The translations under genes and the position numbers were made by a program. This document shows, piece by piece, positions 37,275 to 46,515 of a stretch of 64,000 nucleotides of DNA. Each line of letters opens with the position of its first letter. Within the stretch, counting starts at the first letter, position 1. Source of the stretch: Inhella crocodyli. GTDB lineage: Bacteria > Pseudomonadota > Gammaproteobacteria > Burkholderiales > Burkholderiaceae_C. The notes beneath the pieces were generated by a model, which worked only from the letters and a program-made list of their open reading frames with translations, was not told where the DNA came from and did not search any database. The stretch covers positions 1,302,001 to 1,366,000 of the forward strand of contig NZ_SACM01000001.1 of assembly GCF_004004565.1 (NCBI RefSeq). The letters run 5' to 3'.

Positions 37275-38221
37275 GCAGTGGCTCCAATCAGGGCCCGGGC
37301 TTCGGCCAGGCTGGCGGGGTCGAACACGGTGGTGGTGACCAGGTTCGCGTCAATGCGCTTGACCATGCCCGCCAGCACCTTGCCCGGACCGCACTCGATC
37401 ACGTGCGTCAGCCCGCGGCCGGCCAAGGCCTGCACCAACTCCACCCAGCGCACGGGCTGGTAGGCCTGGCGGTAAAGGGCGTCGCGCAGCGCTTCGGCGG
37501 CGTCGGGCGTGGCCACGTCGACGTTGTTGATCACCGGGAATTGAAGGGCCTGGAACGGCACCTCGGCCAGCGCGGCCTTCAGGCGTTCGGCGGCCGGCTT
37601 CATCAGGCTGCTGTGGAACGGGGCCGACACGGGAAGCGGCAGCGCGCGCTTGGCGCCAGCGGCCTTGAGCAGATCCATGCCCTTTTCGACGCCGGCCTTG
37701 GAGCCGGCGATGACGGTTTGCTTGGGGTCGTTGAAGTTCACGGCCTCGACGACTTCGCCGCTCTCTGCCCGGGCCTGGGCGCAACCGGCCTTCACGGCCT
37801 CGCCGTCCAGGCCAAGAATGGCGGCCATGCCGCCCTGCCCCACGGGCACGGCCTCTTGCATGGCCTGGGCACGCAGGCGCACCAGCGGCAGGGCTTGCGC
37901 CAGGCTAAGGCCCCCCGCGGCCACCAGGGCGCTGTACTCGCCCAGCGAGTGACCCGCGGCGATGGCCGGCGTCAGGCCGGTTTCCTGCAGCCAAGCGCGG
38001 TAGCAGGCAATGCCCGCCGTCAGCATGACCGGCTGGGTGTTCGTGGTCAGGTCGAGCTGCTCCTTGGGGCCCGCTTGGATCAGCGTGGCCATGTCCAGGC
38101 CGAGCGCATCGCTGGCCTCTTGCAGGGTGGCGCGCACCGCGGGGTGCTCGCCCCAGGCGTCCAGCATGCCCACGGCCTGCGAGCCTTGGCCCGGAAAAAC
38201 AAAAGCAAAGGGAGTCGTCAT
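37271..38221 (-). CDS. fabD: Malonyl-CoA:ACP transacylase
   Basis: FabD loads malonate from CoA onto ACP. The 316-residue protein has the PGQGSQAVGM start, the nucleophile Ser in GHSLGEYSAL near residue 92, the Arg in the LVRLRAQAMQ helix and the catalytic His in PVSAPFHSSLM near 200. It begins 18 bases after fabH and overlaps fabG. Confidence 0.97.
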
Positions 38222-38239
38222 GCGGCTTCTTCTTTGGGT

Positions 38240-39196
38240 TCAGTAAACAACGAGCGCGGCGCCCCAGGTGAAGCCGCCGCCCACGCCTTCCAACATCAAG
38301 GTCTGGCCGCGCTGCACACGGCCCTCCCGAACGGCGGCATCGAGCGCGAGCGGCACGGACGCGGCCGAGGTGTTGCCGTGCTCGTGCACGGTGACCACCA
38401 TGCGCTCCTCGGGCAGGCCCAGCTTCTTGGCCGTGCCCTTCATGATGCGCAAGTTGGCTTGGTGCGGAATCAGCCAGTCGATGCTGTCGGCCGTGCGGCC
38501 GGCCTTCTCAAGCACCTCGTGGGCCGCCTTCTCCAGCGCGCCGACGGCGAGCTTGAACACGGCCTGGCCGTCCATGTGCACGTACTCCCCCTGGGGCACG
38601 CACAGCACGCCGGCTTGGCGGCCATCGGCGTGCAGGGCGGTGGCCAAGATGCCGGGCTCTTCGGACGCCCCCAGCACCACCGCGCCGGCACCGTCACCGA
38701 ACAGCACGCAGGTCGTGCGGTCCTTGAAGTCCAGCAAGCGCGAAAACACCTCGGCACCGATCACCAAGGCCTTGCGGGCATTGCCGGCGCGGATCATCGC
38801 GTCGGCCACGCTCAGGGCGTACAAAAAGCCCGAGCACACGGCCTGCACGTCAAAGGCGGCGCAGCCATGCACGCCCAGCTTGGCCTGGAGCAGTGCCGCG
38901 GTGGACGGGAAGGTCATGTCGGGCGTGGTGGTGGCCACGACGATCAAGTCGATGTCGGCGGCCTCCACCCCGGCGGCCTGCAAGGCCGCTTGGGCCGCAG
39001 GCAAGGCCAAGTCCGAACTGCATTGGTTCGGTGCCGCGAAGTAGCGCGCTTGGATGCCCGTGCGCTCTTGGATCCAAGCATCGGACGTCTCCACCCCGTC
39101 GGCCGCCAACTGGGCCGCCAAATCGGCGTTGGAAACGCGGCGCTCGGGCAGGTAACTGCCCGAGCCCAGGATGCGCGAGTACGCAGGCAAGCTCAT
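38240..39196 (-). CDS. fabH: Beta-ketoacyl-ACP synthase III
   Basis: FabH starts fatty-acid synthesis by condensing acetyl-CoA with malonyl-ACP. The 318-residue protein has the catalytic Cys in [13 protein letters not shown] near residue 114, the His in IPHQANLRI near 244 and the Asn in [14 protein letters not shown] near 274, plus the [12 protein letters not shown] end. It overlaps plsX by 4 bases. Confidence 0.97.
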   Translation of the reverse strand: MSLPAYSRILGSGSYLPERRVSNADLAAQLAADGVETSDAWIQERTGIQARYFAAPNQCSSDLALPAAQAALQAAGVEAADIDLIVVATTTPDMTFPSTAALLQAKLGVHGCAAFDVQAVCSGFLYALSVADAMIRAGNARKALVIGAEVFSRLLDFKDRTTCVLFGDGAGAVVLGASEEPGILATALHADGRQAGVLCVPQGEYVHMDGQAVFKLAVGALEKAAHEVLEKAGRTADSIDWLIPHQANLRIMKGTAKKLGLPEERMVVTVHEHGNTSAASVPLALDAAVREGRVQRGQTLMLEGVGGGFTWGAALVVY

Positions 39197-40260
39197 TCAG
39201 CGGTCTCCGCAGCCGGCGCGCCGGTCTGCAAGGTGGCGGCCACGCGCTCGTGCACGCGGTCCAGCAGTTGGTGACGGGCCGCCTCGTAGGCGCGCTCCAG
39301 CGCGCGCTCGAAAGCGAAGGCATCGGCCGACCCGTGGCTCTTGAACACCAGGCCGCGCAGGCCCAGCAGCGCGGCGCCATTGAAGCGGCGGTGGTCCATC
39401 GCGGCTTGGAAGCGGTTCAGCACCGGCAGGGCGAGCAAGGCGGACAACTTGGACAGCCAGGAGGCCGTGAACTCGGCCTTGAGCTTGCCCTTGACCATGC
39501 TGCCCAAGCCTTCGGCCGTCTTGAGCAGCACATTGCCCACGAACCCGTCGCAGACCACGACGTCGGTGGTGCCTTTGAAGATGTCGTTGCCTTCCACGTT
39601 GCCGTGGAAGCGAATCTGCCCAGCGGCATCGGCCGCGCGCAGCAACTCGCCCGTGCGCTTGATGACCTCGCTGCCCTTGATGACCTCTTCGCCCACGTTC
39701 AGCAGGCCCACGGTCGGCGCTTCGTTTTCGGTCACAGAGGTCACGAGGGCGCTGCCCATGACCGCGAACTGCAACAGGTGCTCGGGCCCACAGTCGACGT
39801 TCGCACCCAAATCCAGCACCGTCGTGAAGCCGCCGGTTTGGTTGGGCATGGACGCCGCGATGGCCGGCCGGTCGATGCCATCCATCGTTTTGAGCAGGTA
39901 GCGGGCCAGCGCCATCAAAGCCCCGGTGTTGCCGGCCGACACGCACGCATCGGCGCGCGGGAGCTGGGCACCCTGCCCCTTCAGCAAGCCAATGGCCACC
40001 CGCATCGAAGAGTCCTTCTTCTTGCGCAGGGCCACCTCCACCGGGTCGTGCATGGCCACCACCTCGGAAGCGGGCACCAACTGCGTGCGAGGCCAATCGG
40101 CCGCCGCCGCCAAGGCGTCAGGGTGCCCGACGAGGAGCAGTTCGACCTCGGGATGTCGCTTCAGGAAGGCTTGGCAAGCCGGCAGCGTGACGCTCGGGCC
40201 GTGGTCGCCCCCCATCACGTCCACCGACACACGAACCCGGTTCAAGACAGGCAGCGTCAT
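39193..40260 (-). CDS. plsX: Phosphate acyltransferase PlsX
   Basis: PlsX converts acyl-ACP to acyl-phosphate, the donor for PlsY in phospholipid synthesis. The 355-residue protein has the typical [12 protein letters not shown] start region, the [14 protein letters not shown] motif near residue 95 and [13 protein letters not shown] near 225. ATG at 40260 is chosen; a GTG at 40275 is possible and sits directly after the T-run of a hairpin. No clear ribosome site precedes either. Upstream is rpmF, the standard order. Confidence 0.95.
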   Translation of the reverse strand: MTLPVLNRVRVSVDVMGGDHGPSVTLPACQAFLKRHPEVELLLVGHPDALAAAADWPRTQLVPASEVVAMHDPVEVALRKKKDSSMRVAIGLLKGQGAQLPRADACVSAGNTGALMALARYLLKTMDGIDRPAIAASMPNQTGGFTTVLDLGANVDCGPEHLLQFAVMGSALVTSVTENEAPTVGLLNVGEEVIKGSEVIKRTGELLRAADAAGQIRFHGNVEGNDIFKGTTDVVVCDGFVGNVLLKTAEGLGSMVKGKLKAEFTASWLSKLSALLALPVLNRFQAAMDHRRFNGAALLGLRGLVFKSHGSADAFAFERALERAYEAARHQLLDRVHERVAATLQTGAPAAETAE

Positions 40261-40275
40261 GGGCAGGTCAAGCAC

Positions 40276-40309
40276 AAAAGCCCGAGGCTGCGCTGCAGCG
40301 TCGGGCTTT
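40276..40309 (-). terminator. Terminator-like hairpin between rpmF and plsX
   Basis: A 9-bp perfect stem (40277-40285 with 40301-40309) encloses a loop that itself contains a short palindrome. On the minus strand it is followed by four T. It lies 16 bases before the plsX ATG and probably lowers transcription from the abundant rpmF message into plsX. Confidence 0.75.
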
Positions 40310-40367
40310 GGGATTCGAATCGATCAAGCCAGGAGACACGCGTGCGCGTGCACCCAAACCCAATGGA

Positions 40368-40553
40368 TCAGGAGGCGTCCGCCTTGGTCTTCAAGACCTT
40401 GCGACCACGGTAGAAGCCGTTGGGGCTGATGTGGTGACGCAGGTGGATTTCACCGGTGGTCGGCTCGACGGCGGTGCCCGGGTTGTTCAGGGCGTTGTGC
40501 GAGCGGTGCATGCCGCGCTTCGACGGCGACTTCTTGTTTTGTTGAACGGCCAT
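40368..40553 (-). CDS. rpmF: 50S ribosomal protein L32
   Basis: This 61-residue bL32 has the typical [18 protein letters not shown] start and the [14 protein letters not shown] end. The four zinc-binding Cys of some L32 proteins are absent, so this is the zinc-free form. A GGAG ribosome site precedes the start. It heads the rpmF-plsX-fab operon, with a promoter in the gap after yceD. Confidence 0.97.
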   Translation of the reverse strand: MAVQQNKKSPSKRGMHRSHNALNNPGTAVEPTTGEIHLRHHISPNGFYRGRKVLKTKADAS

Positions 40554-40707
40554 GGTCGGCTCCAGGTCGGTAAGGGTGGGTGGCGAAACGTCCCGCCCGC
40601 CTGAGCGGTTTGGGGCCTGCTGCGCCATCGCGCCAACCCCTCCAAACCCAAGCAAAAGCGCAGCGCAAGGCTGCAGGGTCAAAGGGCTAACGCCGGAAAA
40701 GCCCACG

Positions 40708-40737
40708 ATTCTAGTGCAAACCCGCTCGTTCGATCAA
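40708..40737 (-). promoter_or_regulatory. Promoter of the rpmF-plsX-fab operon
   Basis: On the minus strand TTGATC (40737-40732) and TAGAAT (40713-40708) are separated by 18 bases, a good sigma-70-type promoter. The -35 overlaps the yceD stop codon. Transcription would start near 40701, giving rpmF a leader of about 150 bases. Confidence 0.65.
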
Positions 40738-41303
40738 GCCGAACCCGAACTGCCTTTGTCGCCCTTCAGCGCCTGCAGCACCGCAAAGGGGTTGGGCTTG
40801 GCCGGCTCGTCGGACTCTTCGGGCTCAGACACCATGGGCAAGGGGGCCGGGCAGACGTCGTGGAAGGGCACGATGGGCAAGGCCAGCAGCAGCTCGTCCT
40901 CCACCCAGTCTTGCAGGTCAAAGCGCCGGCTCATCACCAGCACGTCGTCGTCACTGTCGGCGTCCAACTCGGCCGCTTGGGCCTCGTCCCGCACGAAACG
41001 GAACGACCGTTCCACCACCACGTCCAAGGCCGCGGGTTGCAAGCAACGCTGGCAAGTCTGATGGACTTGCGCTTGCACCGACAAGGCGAGCCACACCTCC
41101 GCGTCCCCGCCCAGCACCGGCTTGACCGAGCCCAACACCCGCCAGCGAACGGGCGGCCAAGCGGCTGCCGGGCTCTCGGGAGCCCCAGAGTCGGCCAGCC
41201 GCGTCAGCGCCGCCGCAGGCCACTCGCCCGCCAACTCAGCCCCAGCCTGGGCAAAAGCAGCCACGTCCAGGCCGCGAGGGGAAAACGTTCGATCGTTGCT
41301 CAT
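40734..41303 (-). CDS. YceD/DUF177 family protein
   Basis: This 189-residue protein belongs to the YceD (DUF177) family, nearly always next to rpmF and involved in 23S rRNA or ribosome assembly in some organisms. The conserved CQRCLQP motif is near residue 85, with an acidic stretch (ELDADSDDDVL) and DLQDWVEDELLLALPIVP near 130-147. It is divergent from yceF, with 48 bases between the starts. Confidence 0.9.
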   Translation of the reverse strand: MSNDRTFSPRGLDVAAFAQAGAELAGEWPAAALTRLADSGAPESPAAAWPPVRWRVLGSVKPVLGGDAEVWLALSVQAQVHQTCQRCLQPAALDVVVERSFRFVRDEAQAAELDADSDDDVLVMSRRFDLQDWVEDELLLALPIVPFHDVCPAPLPMVSEPEESDEPAKPNPFAVLQALKGDKGSSGSA

Positions 41304-41351
41304 GGCGCGAGTGTAGAAAGCCAGCGCGGGCGGGGTGGAACAATCCATGCC

Positions 41352-41942
41352 ATGCCCAATGCCCCCCTCATCCTGGCGTCGACTTCCCGCTACCGCCGCG
41401 AACTCTTGGAGCGCCTGCGCGTGCCCTTCGAGGTGGAATCGCCCTGGGTCGACGAAACCCCCCAAGAGCGCGAACCGCCCGCCGCCTTGGCGACGCGCCT
41501 GGCCCTGGCCAAGGCCCAAGCGGTGGCCCAGCGGCACCCGGCCGCCTGGGTCATCGGCTCCGACCAGGTGGCCGACTTGGACGGTCAGCCGCTGGGCAAG
41601 CCTGGCAACCACGAAGCCGCGGTGAGGCAGTTGCGTAGCATGCGCGGTCGTCAAGTCGTTTTCCAGACCGCCGTGGCCGTGGTCGGCCCCGGCCATGCCC
41701 AGGCGCAGACCGTGCCGGTGCACGTGCGGTTCCGCGAGGCGTCGGACGCCGAGATCGAGCACTACCTGCGGTTGGAACAGCCCTACGACTGCGCCGGCAG
41801 CGCCAAAAGCGAAGGTCTGGGCATCAGCTTGCTGGAGGCCATCGTGTCGGACGATCCGACCGCGCTGATTGGCCTGCCCCTCATCGCCACCTGCCGATTG
41901 CTGCGCGAGGCTGGGTACCCCCTCTGGGAGTCCGCGCGTTGA
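41352..41942 (+). CDS. yceF: Maf-like 7-methyl-GTP pyrophosphatase YceF
   Basis: This 196-residue Maf-family nucleotide pyrophosphatase starts with LILASTSRYRRELLERL, has VDETP near residue 34, the acid IGSDQV near 68 and YDCAGSAKSEGLGI near 143. The pattern is closer to YceF, which hydrolyses 7-methyl-GTP, than to the dTTP/UTP enzyme YhdE. The stop overlaps the start of the next gene as TTGA. Facing away from yceD-rpmF is the normal context. Confidence 0.92.
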   Translation: MPNAPLILASTSRYRRELLERLRVPFEVESPWVDETPQEREPPAALATRLALAKAQAVAQRHPAAWVIGSDQVADLDGQPLGKPGNHEAAVRQLRSMRGRQVVFQTAVAVVGPGHAQAQTVPVHVRFREASDAEIEHYLRLEQPYDCAGSAKSEGLGISLLEAIVSDDPTALIGLPLIATCRLLREAGYPLWESAR

Positions 41943-42700
41943 CCGCCCCCCGCTTGCTCCTGATCCCGGCGCCGCTGGATTTCGGCCTCGACGCCAGCGC
42001 GGCACTGGATGAACTGCTGCCCTTGCGCACGGTGCGCGCCGCGGCCACGCTGCACCACTGGGTCGTCGAAAACGCCAAAACCGCGCGTGCGTTCCTGAAG
42101 CGCGTCGAGGCGATCGCGCCCTTGGCGCTGCCGCTGCAGCAATTGCACATCCAGGAACTGCCCCGACCGCCCAAGGGAGCGTCGCGCGGCCCGGTGGACC
42201 TGGGGCCGCTCTTGGCGCCCCTGCGGGCTGGGCACGACCTGGGCCTGCTGAGCGAAGCCGGTCTCCCCGCGGTGGCCGATCCCGGCGCCCACTTGGTGGC
42301 CGCCGCCCACCAGGCCGGCTTCTCCGTTCAAAGCCTGCCGGGCAGTTCCAGCATCGTCCAGGCATTGGCGGCCAGCGGCCTCAACGGCCAATCGTTCGCG
42401 TTCCATGGCTACGCCCCCACGGACGCTGCGGCGCGGCTGCAGCGTTTGCGGGAGTGGGAGGCCCAGTCCCGCAAGTTGCAGCAAACGCAAGTGCTGATCG
42501 AAACGCCTTACCGCAACGCCGCGCTGTTGCAGGCCCTGCTGCAAGCCCTGCAGCCCAGCACCCGCTTGGCGGTCAGCCGGGCCTTGACCACGCCGCAGGA
42601 ATGGACCCGCAGCGCCACGGTGGCGCAGTGGCGCCAGCACGCCAGCGACCTGCCCGGCGATCAGCCGGCGATGTTTTCCTGGCTGGCCGCGGCCGGCTGA
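41939..42700 (+). CDS. SAM-dependent methyltransferase, tetrapyrrole methylase family (RsmI-like)
   Basis: This 253-residue protein has the fold of RsmI and tetrapyrrole methylases: LGLLSEAGLPAVADPGAHLVAAAH near residues 100-123 and PGSSSIVQALAASG near 137. RsmI methylates the ribose of C1402 in 16S rRNA. This protein lacks the usual N-terminal GNL.D motif and resembles the shorter SAM methyltransferase paralogues next to maf in Burkholderiales, so the substrate is open. The TTG start overlaps yceF (TTGA). The last 40 bases overlap the rhlE end on the opposite strand. Confidence 0.8.
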   Translation: MTAPRLLLIPAPLDFGLDASAALDELLPLRTVRAAATLHHWVVENAKTARAFLKRVEAIAPLALPLQQLHIQELPRPPKGASRGPVDLGPLLAPLRAGHDLGLLSEAGLPAVADPGAHLVAAAHQAGFSVQSLPGSSSIVQALAASGLNGQSFAFHGYAPTDAAARLQRLREWEAQSRKLQQTQVLIETPYRNAALLQALLQALQPSTRLAVSRALTTPQEWTRSATVAQWRQHASDLPGDQPAMFSWLAAAG

Positions 42701-44205
42701 GCCGGCTCGACCGGCTCGAGGTCCCGCTTGGGGCCGAAGAGGGCCGCGGTTTGGCGCTTGGGCTTGATGTACTTCGAGGGACCCGAGGGCTTCAAGGACT
42801 TGGCTGCGGCCTGTTCCCAAGCGGGCGGCTCGGCCGGGTTTGCCTTCGGCTCGTAGGGCTGGTCGAAGAAGGGGTCGGCAGGGGCACGGCGCGGTGCAGA
42901 CCAAGAACCGCGATCGCTGCGCTCGGCCCGCTCCGGCCGCTCGGACCGTTCGCTGCGCTCGCCCCGCTCGCGACGGGGCGCCTCGGTTCCGGGCTCGTCC
43001 GCTTCACGGCGAGGGCGGCGCGGGCGCTCGTCGTCGGACGCCAGCGACGCGGCAGCCGGCTCCAAGTCCATCTTGCGCTTGATCAGCTTTTCGATGTCGG
43101 CCACCAGGCGGGCATCGCTGGGGGACACGAAGGTGATCGCCACGCCTGAGGCCCCAGCACGCCCGGTGCGCCCGATGCGGTGCACGTAATCTTCGGCGTT
43201 GAAGGGCACGTCGAAGTTGAAGACCAGGGGCAACTCGGCGATGTCCAGGCCGCGACCGGCCACGTCCGTGGCCACCAACAAGTCCACCTCGCCGGCCTTG
43301 AAGGCCGCCAGCGTCTTGAGGCGCTCGTCTTGGCTCTTGTCGCCGTGCAGGGCGCTGGCCTTCAGGCCTTCGCGCTCCAGGGCGCGCGTCAGGCGCGCGG
43401 CCCCGAGCTTGCTGTTCATGAACACGATGGCCTGTTTGCTGCCGCGCTCGCGCCACAGTTGCAGCAGCAGCGCGCGCTTCTTGTCGTCACCGACCGCGTA
43501 AAAGCGCTGCTCGACCGTACTGGCGGTCGCGTTGGGCCGCGCCACCTCCACGAGTTCCGGGTTCTGCAGGTAACTGGACGCCAGGCGCTTGATCTCGGGC
43601 GAGAAGGTTGCCGAGAACAACAAGGTTTGGCGGGTCTTGGGCAGGTGGCTCAAGATCCGCTGCAGGTCGGGCAAGAACCCGATGTCCAGCATGCGATCGG
43701 CCTCGTCCAGCACCACGTATTCGACCTGGTGGAGGGCGCAGTTGCGCCCCTCGATGTGGTCCAACAGTCGGCCGGGCGTGGCGATCAACACCTCCACCCC
43801 GGCCTTCAACTGCGCCGCCTGGGGCTTGATGTCTACCCCGCCGAAGACGCAGGCCACGCGCAAGTTCGTGTGCTTGGCGTACGCGAGCACGTTCTGCGCC
43901 ACTTGGTCGGCCAACTCCCGGGTGGGCGCCAACACCACGGCGCGCACCGGATGGCGGGCCGGCGACATGCTGGCGTTCTCGTGCTTGAGCATGCGCTGCA
44001 GCAGCGGGATCGAGAAGGCCGCGGTTTTGCCCGTCCCGGTTTGCGCGGCCCCCATCACGTCCTTGCCCGCCAGCACGATGGGGATGGCCTTGGCCTGGAT
44101 GGGGGTCATCGCCGTGTAGCCCGAGTCGCTCACGGCGCGGAGCAACTTGGGGTCCAGCGGGAGGGTGTCGAAGCGCGGCGCCTCGACCTTGGTTTCTTCA
44201 GTCAT
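42661..44205 (-). CDS. rhlE: DEAD-box ATP-dependent RNA helicase, RhlE type
   Basis: The 514-residue helicase has the Q motif (GYTAMTPIQAKAIP), motif I AQTGTGKTAAF, Ia PTRELADQ, motif II DEAD (VLDEADRMLDIGF), motif III SAT, motif V ATDVAGRGLDI and motif VI HRIGRTGRAG. The C-terminal 130 residues are Arg/Glu/Ser/Pro-rich and disordered, ending in KYIKPKRQTAALFG, as in RhlE. It unwinds RNA in ribosome assembly and mRNA decay, often with RNase E. The start MTEETKVEAP is chosen; the longer frame invades the adjacent gene. Confidence 0.93.
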   Translation of the reverse strand: MTEETKVEAPRFDTLPLDPKLLRAVSDSGYTAMTPIQAKAIPIVLAGKDVMGAAQTGTGKTAAFSIPLLQRMLKHENASMSPARHPVRAVVLAPTRELADQVAQNVLAYAKHTNLRVACVFGGVDIKPQAAQLKAGVEVLIATPGRLLDHIEGRNCALHQVEYVVLDEADRMLDIGFLPDLQRILSHLPKTRQTLLFSATFSPEIKRLASSYLQNPELVEVARPNATASTVEQRFYAVGDDKKRALLLQLWRERGSKQAIVFMNSKLGAARLTRALEREGLKASALHGDKSQDERLKTLAAFKAGEVDLLVATDVAGRGLDIAELPLVFNFDVPFNAEDYVHRIGRTGRAGASGVAITFVSPSDARLVADIEKLIKRKMDLEPAAASLASDDERPRRPRREADEPGTEAPRRERGERSERSERPERAERSDRGSWSAPRRAPADPFFDQPYEPKANPAEPPAWEQAAAKSLKPSGPSKYIKPKRQTAALFGPKRDLEPVEPAQPAAASQENIAG

Positions 44206-44240
44206 GCCCCGATTGTCGCCCGGGCCCACAACGACTGGAC

Positions 44241-45341
44241 TCAACGGCGCAACAGAAAGCGCGGCGAGCGGAAACGCACGATGCGCCAGTACAGCAGCAC
44301 GTAGCCCAGCACGTAGGTGACCAACACACCCAGCAGCATCGGGGTCGAGTCCCACCACAAGATGGCCGGCACCACGCTGCCACTGCACACCACCCACAGG
44401 TAGGGCGCGGTCAGGGAGTTGCGCCGAACCAACTGCGCGGCGTCCCGGGTGCCCACGGCCCACCGGATCAAGCGCCGGTAAATCAGGCTGTGCAGGTGCA
44501 CCCCGTCCGGCGCGTCCATGGGCCGGCCGCGCAGCACCTTGCGCCGGTACATCGAAAACACCGTCTCCACCACGGGGTAGGCGCACAAGACCAAGGGAAA
44601 GAGCGGCGAAACCTGCGCGTTGCGGCCAATCAACAAGATGCCCAACTCGGCGACCAAGAAGCCCAGCAGGTAGGCGCCGCCATCGCCCAAAAAGATCAGG
44701 CCCAGGGGGTAGTTCAGGACGAACAGGCCGAAGGTGGCGGCGCCCAAGATGAGCGCCACCGACGCCACCCAAAGGTCGCCCACTTGCAAGCCGACCACCA
44801 CCAGGCCGGCGAGCATCAGCATCACGCACATCGATGCCAGGCCATTGAAGCCGTCGATGATGTTGACCGAGTTCGTCACCCCGGCCACGGCGAACAAGGC
44901 CAGGGCCACCGCACCCAGCGGCGTCGCCGCCACGGCGTCGAGCCCCGGCAGGTCCGTGCGTTGGATCGAAGCCCCCAGCCACCACGCCGCCAGCAAAGCC
45001 GCGACCATCAGACCCATCATGCGGCGGGCCGGACTGACCCGCTTCGTGATGTCCTCCAGCAGTCCCACGGCAAAGGCCGGCAAGGTGGCCGCGGACAAGG
45101 CAAGGCACAAGCGCCAATGCTCGGGATTGCGCCAGGTCCAGAACAGCAAGGCCAACAACATGCCGGCCAAGACGGCGATGCCTCCCACCCGCGGCACCGC
45201 GCGGGCGTGGAACTTCTGCGGCCCCTTCAAGTCATGGTCGCCCGACCAGCCTTCGTGCAGCCTTGACGAGCGAACCAATGCCAAGGCGGTGCCCAGGGCA
45301 ACCACGAAGGCCACCAGTGCCGACCCCAAGATCCACGTCAT
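44241..45341 (-). CDS. Initiating glycosyl-1-phosphate transferase (WecA/WbpL-like)
   Basis: This 366-residue MraY/WecA-superfamily membrane protein has about ten helices. The conserved NSVNIIDGFNGLASM motif is near residue 150, FLGDGGAYLLGF is near 215, and the HLHSLIYRR cytoplasmic His motif is near 285. Such enzymes move a sugar phosphate from UDP-sugar onto undecaprenyl phosphate, starting polysaccharide repeat synthesis. It is the last gene of the polysaccharide cluster (7 bases after the PCP gene). WbpL-type enzymes use GlcNAc, QuiNAc or FucNAc donors; which applies here is unknown. Confidence 0.88.
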   Translation of the reverse strand: MTWILGSALVAFVVALGTALALVRSSRLHEGWSGDHDLKGPQKFHARAVPRVGGIAVLAGMLLALLFWTWRNPEHWRLCLALSAATLPAFAVGLLEDITKRVSPARRMMGLMVAALLAAWWLGASIQRTDLPGLDAVAATPLGAVALALFAVAGVTNSVNIIDGFNGLASMCVMLMLAGLVVVGLQVGDLWVASVALILGAATFGLFVLNYPLGLIFLGDGGAYLLGFLVAELGILLIGRNAQVSPLFPLVLCAYPVVETVFSMYRRKVLRGRPMDAPDGVHLHSLIYRRLIRWAVGTRDAAQLVRRNSLTAPYLWVVCSGSVVPAILWWDSTPMLLGVLVTYVLGYVLLYWRIVRFRSPRFLLRR

Positions 45342-45348
45342 GCTGTCA

Positions 45349-46515
45349 TCAAGTCGGACGGCGTCCCAGCAAAGCAGGTCCAACTGCACGCCAGGCTCGC
45401 CGCTGACGCCCGTCGGGGTCGTTTTGGCTGACATGGAACCGCGCCAGCACCCATGCCACCAGTCCGAAGCCGGCCACAACCGACACCCCAATCCCGATCA
45501 GGGCCCGTTTGGGTTTGCTCTTGCGTTCAGGCACTTGGGGGGCATCCACGACTTGCAGGATGCCGCCCTCCCTCCCCTCGTCCACTCTCGCCAGTTCCAA
45601 CTGGCGAGAGAACTGTTCGAACAGCGCCTCTTGGTACTTGAACTCCCGGTAGCGAGACAGGTACGCCGCATCGTCGGGTTTGGCCGTGGTTTGCTTGGCT
45701 TCCAGTTCGCGCAGTTGCGACTGCAACTCCGCCACCAGCGAGGCCTGCTGCCGCACCTCGGCCGCTTGAGGCGAAAAGGTACTGCGCAGACCTTGCAGCC
45801 GGGCTTGGGCCGTCGTGAACTCGGCCCGCAGCTTGGCATAGCCCTCCGCGGCAGCCTTCGGCTCTGCCTTGAGGGCGTTGGCAGCAAACCCGCCGGATGT
45901 CAGTTCTTTCTGGGCCTCGTCCAGCCGCTGGCGCACTTCGGCCACGCGCTTCTCAAAGAAGACCCGGCGCTGCTGCGCCTCGGTGACCGCGATTTCGCTC
46001 GCCATGCGTCGGAACTGCTCCACCATGGCCCGGGCCATGGCCGCAGCGCGCTCCGGGTCCCGATCGTCCATTTCGATGGTGATCAGGCCATCGCGCCGCC
46101 CCGCCGTCACGCGCAAGTTCTTCCAGAACTGCTTCCGGGCCTCCATCCGAAGTTCTTCGTCGTAGACCTCCAAGAGCTTGAACTGGTCGACCATCCGATC
46201 GGCCACGGTCGTGCTTTGGATCAAGGCCACGTACTGGTCCAAGGAGGTGCGCGCCGCGCCGCCACCGCCGGCCAAACCGGCCAGCGCGCCCAGCGAGGCC
46301 AGCGCTGCCGACGCACCGCCTCCGCTGGCTTGCGCGGGAGGCAACACCACGGTCGTGCTGGTGAACGTGGGGGGCACGGCATAGCTGATGGCCACCGCCG
46401 CAGCACCGGCGAGCAGCGAGCCGCCGATCAGCAAGCGCGCCGAGCGCGCGATCTCGATCAGGTAGTCCAGCGCGCCCGGGCCAGTCGGCGTGTCGTCTGC
46501 GGTCACGTTGCTCAT
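45349..46515 (-). CDS. Polysaccharide co-polymerase (Wzz-like chain-length protein)
   Basis: This 388-residue inner-membrane protein has two transmembrane segments, near 30-46 (IGGSLLAGAAAVAISYAV) and 350-370 (ALIGIGVSVVAGFGLVAWVL). A long periplasmic coiled-coil domain lies between them, rich in Glu, Gln, Arg and Ala. No Walker motif or tyrosine-kinase domain follows, unlike Wzc. A Gly-Ala stretch (about 65-85) is unusual. Proteins of this class set polymer length. It overlaps the export gene by 4 bases, forming a PCP/OPX pair. Confidence 0.88.
   Translation of the reverse strand: MSNVTADDTPTGPGALDYLIEIARSARLLIGGSLLAGAAAVAISYAVPPTFTSTTVVLPPAQASGGGASAALASLGALAGLAGGGGAARTSLDQYVALIQSTTVADRMVDQFKLLEVYDEELRMEARKQFWKNLRVTAGRRDGLITIEMDDRDPERAAAMARAMVEQFRRMASEIAVTEAQQRRVFFEKRVAEVRQRLDEAQKELTSGGFAANALKAEPKAAAEGYAKLRAEFTTAQARLQGLRSTFSPQAAEVRQQASLVAELQSQLRELEAKQTTAKPDDAAYLSRYREFKYQEALFEQFSRQLELARVDEGREGGILQVVDAPQVPERKSKPKRALIGIGVSVVAGFGLVAWVLARFHVSQNDPDGRQRRAWRAVGPALLGRRPT

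Noticed and set aside
42661-45117. Extended minus-strand frame giving an 818-residue helicase
   Set aside because: The extra N-terminal part overlaps the initiating-transferase gene in another frame. The family start is at 44205.
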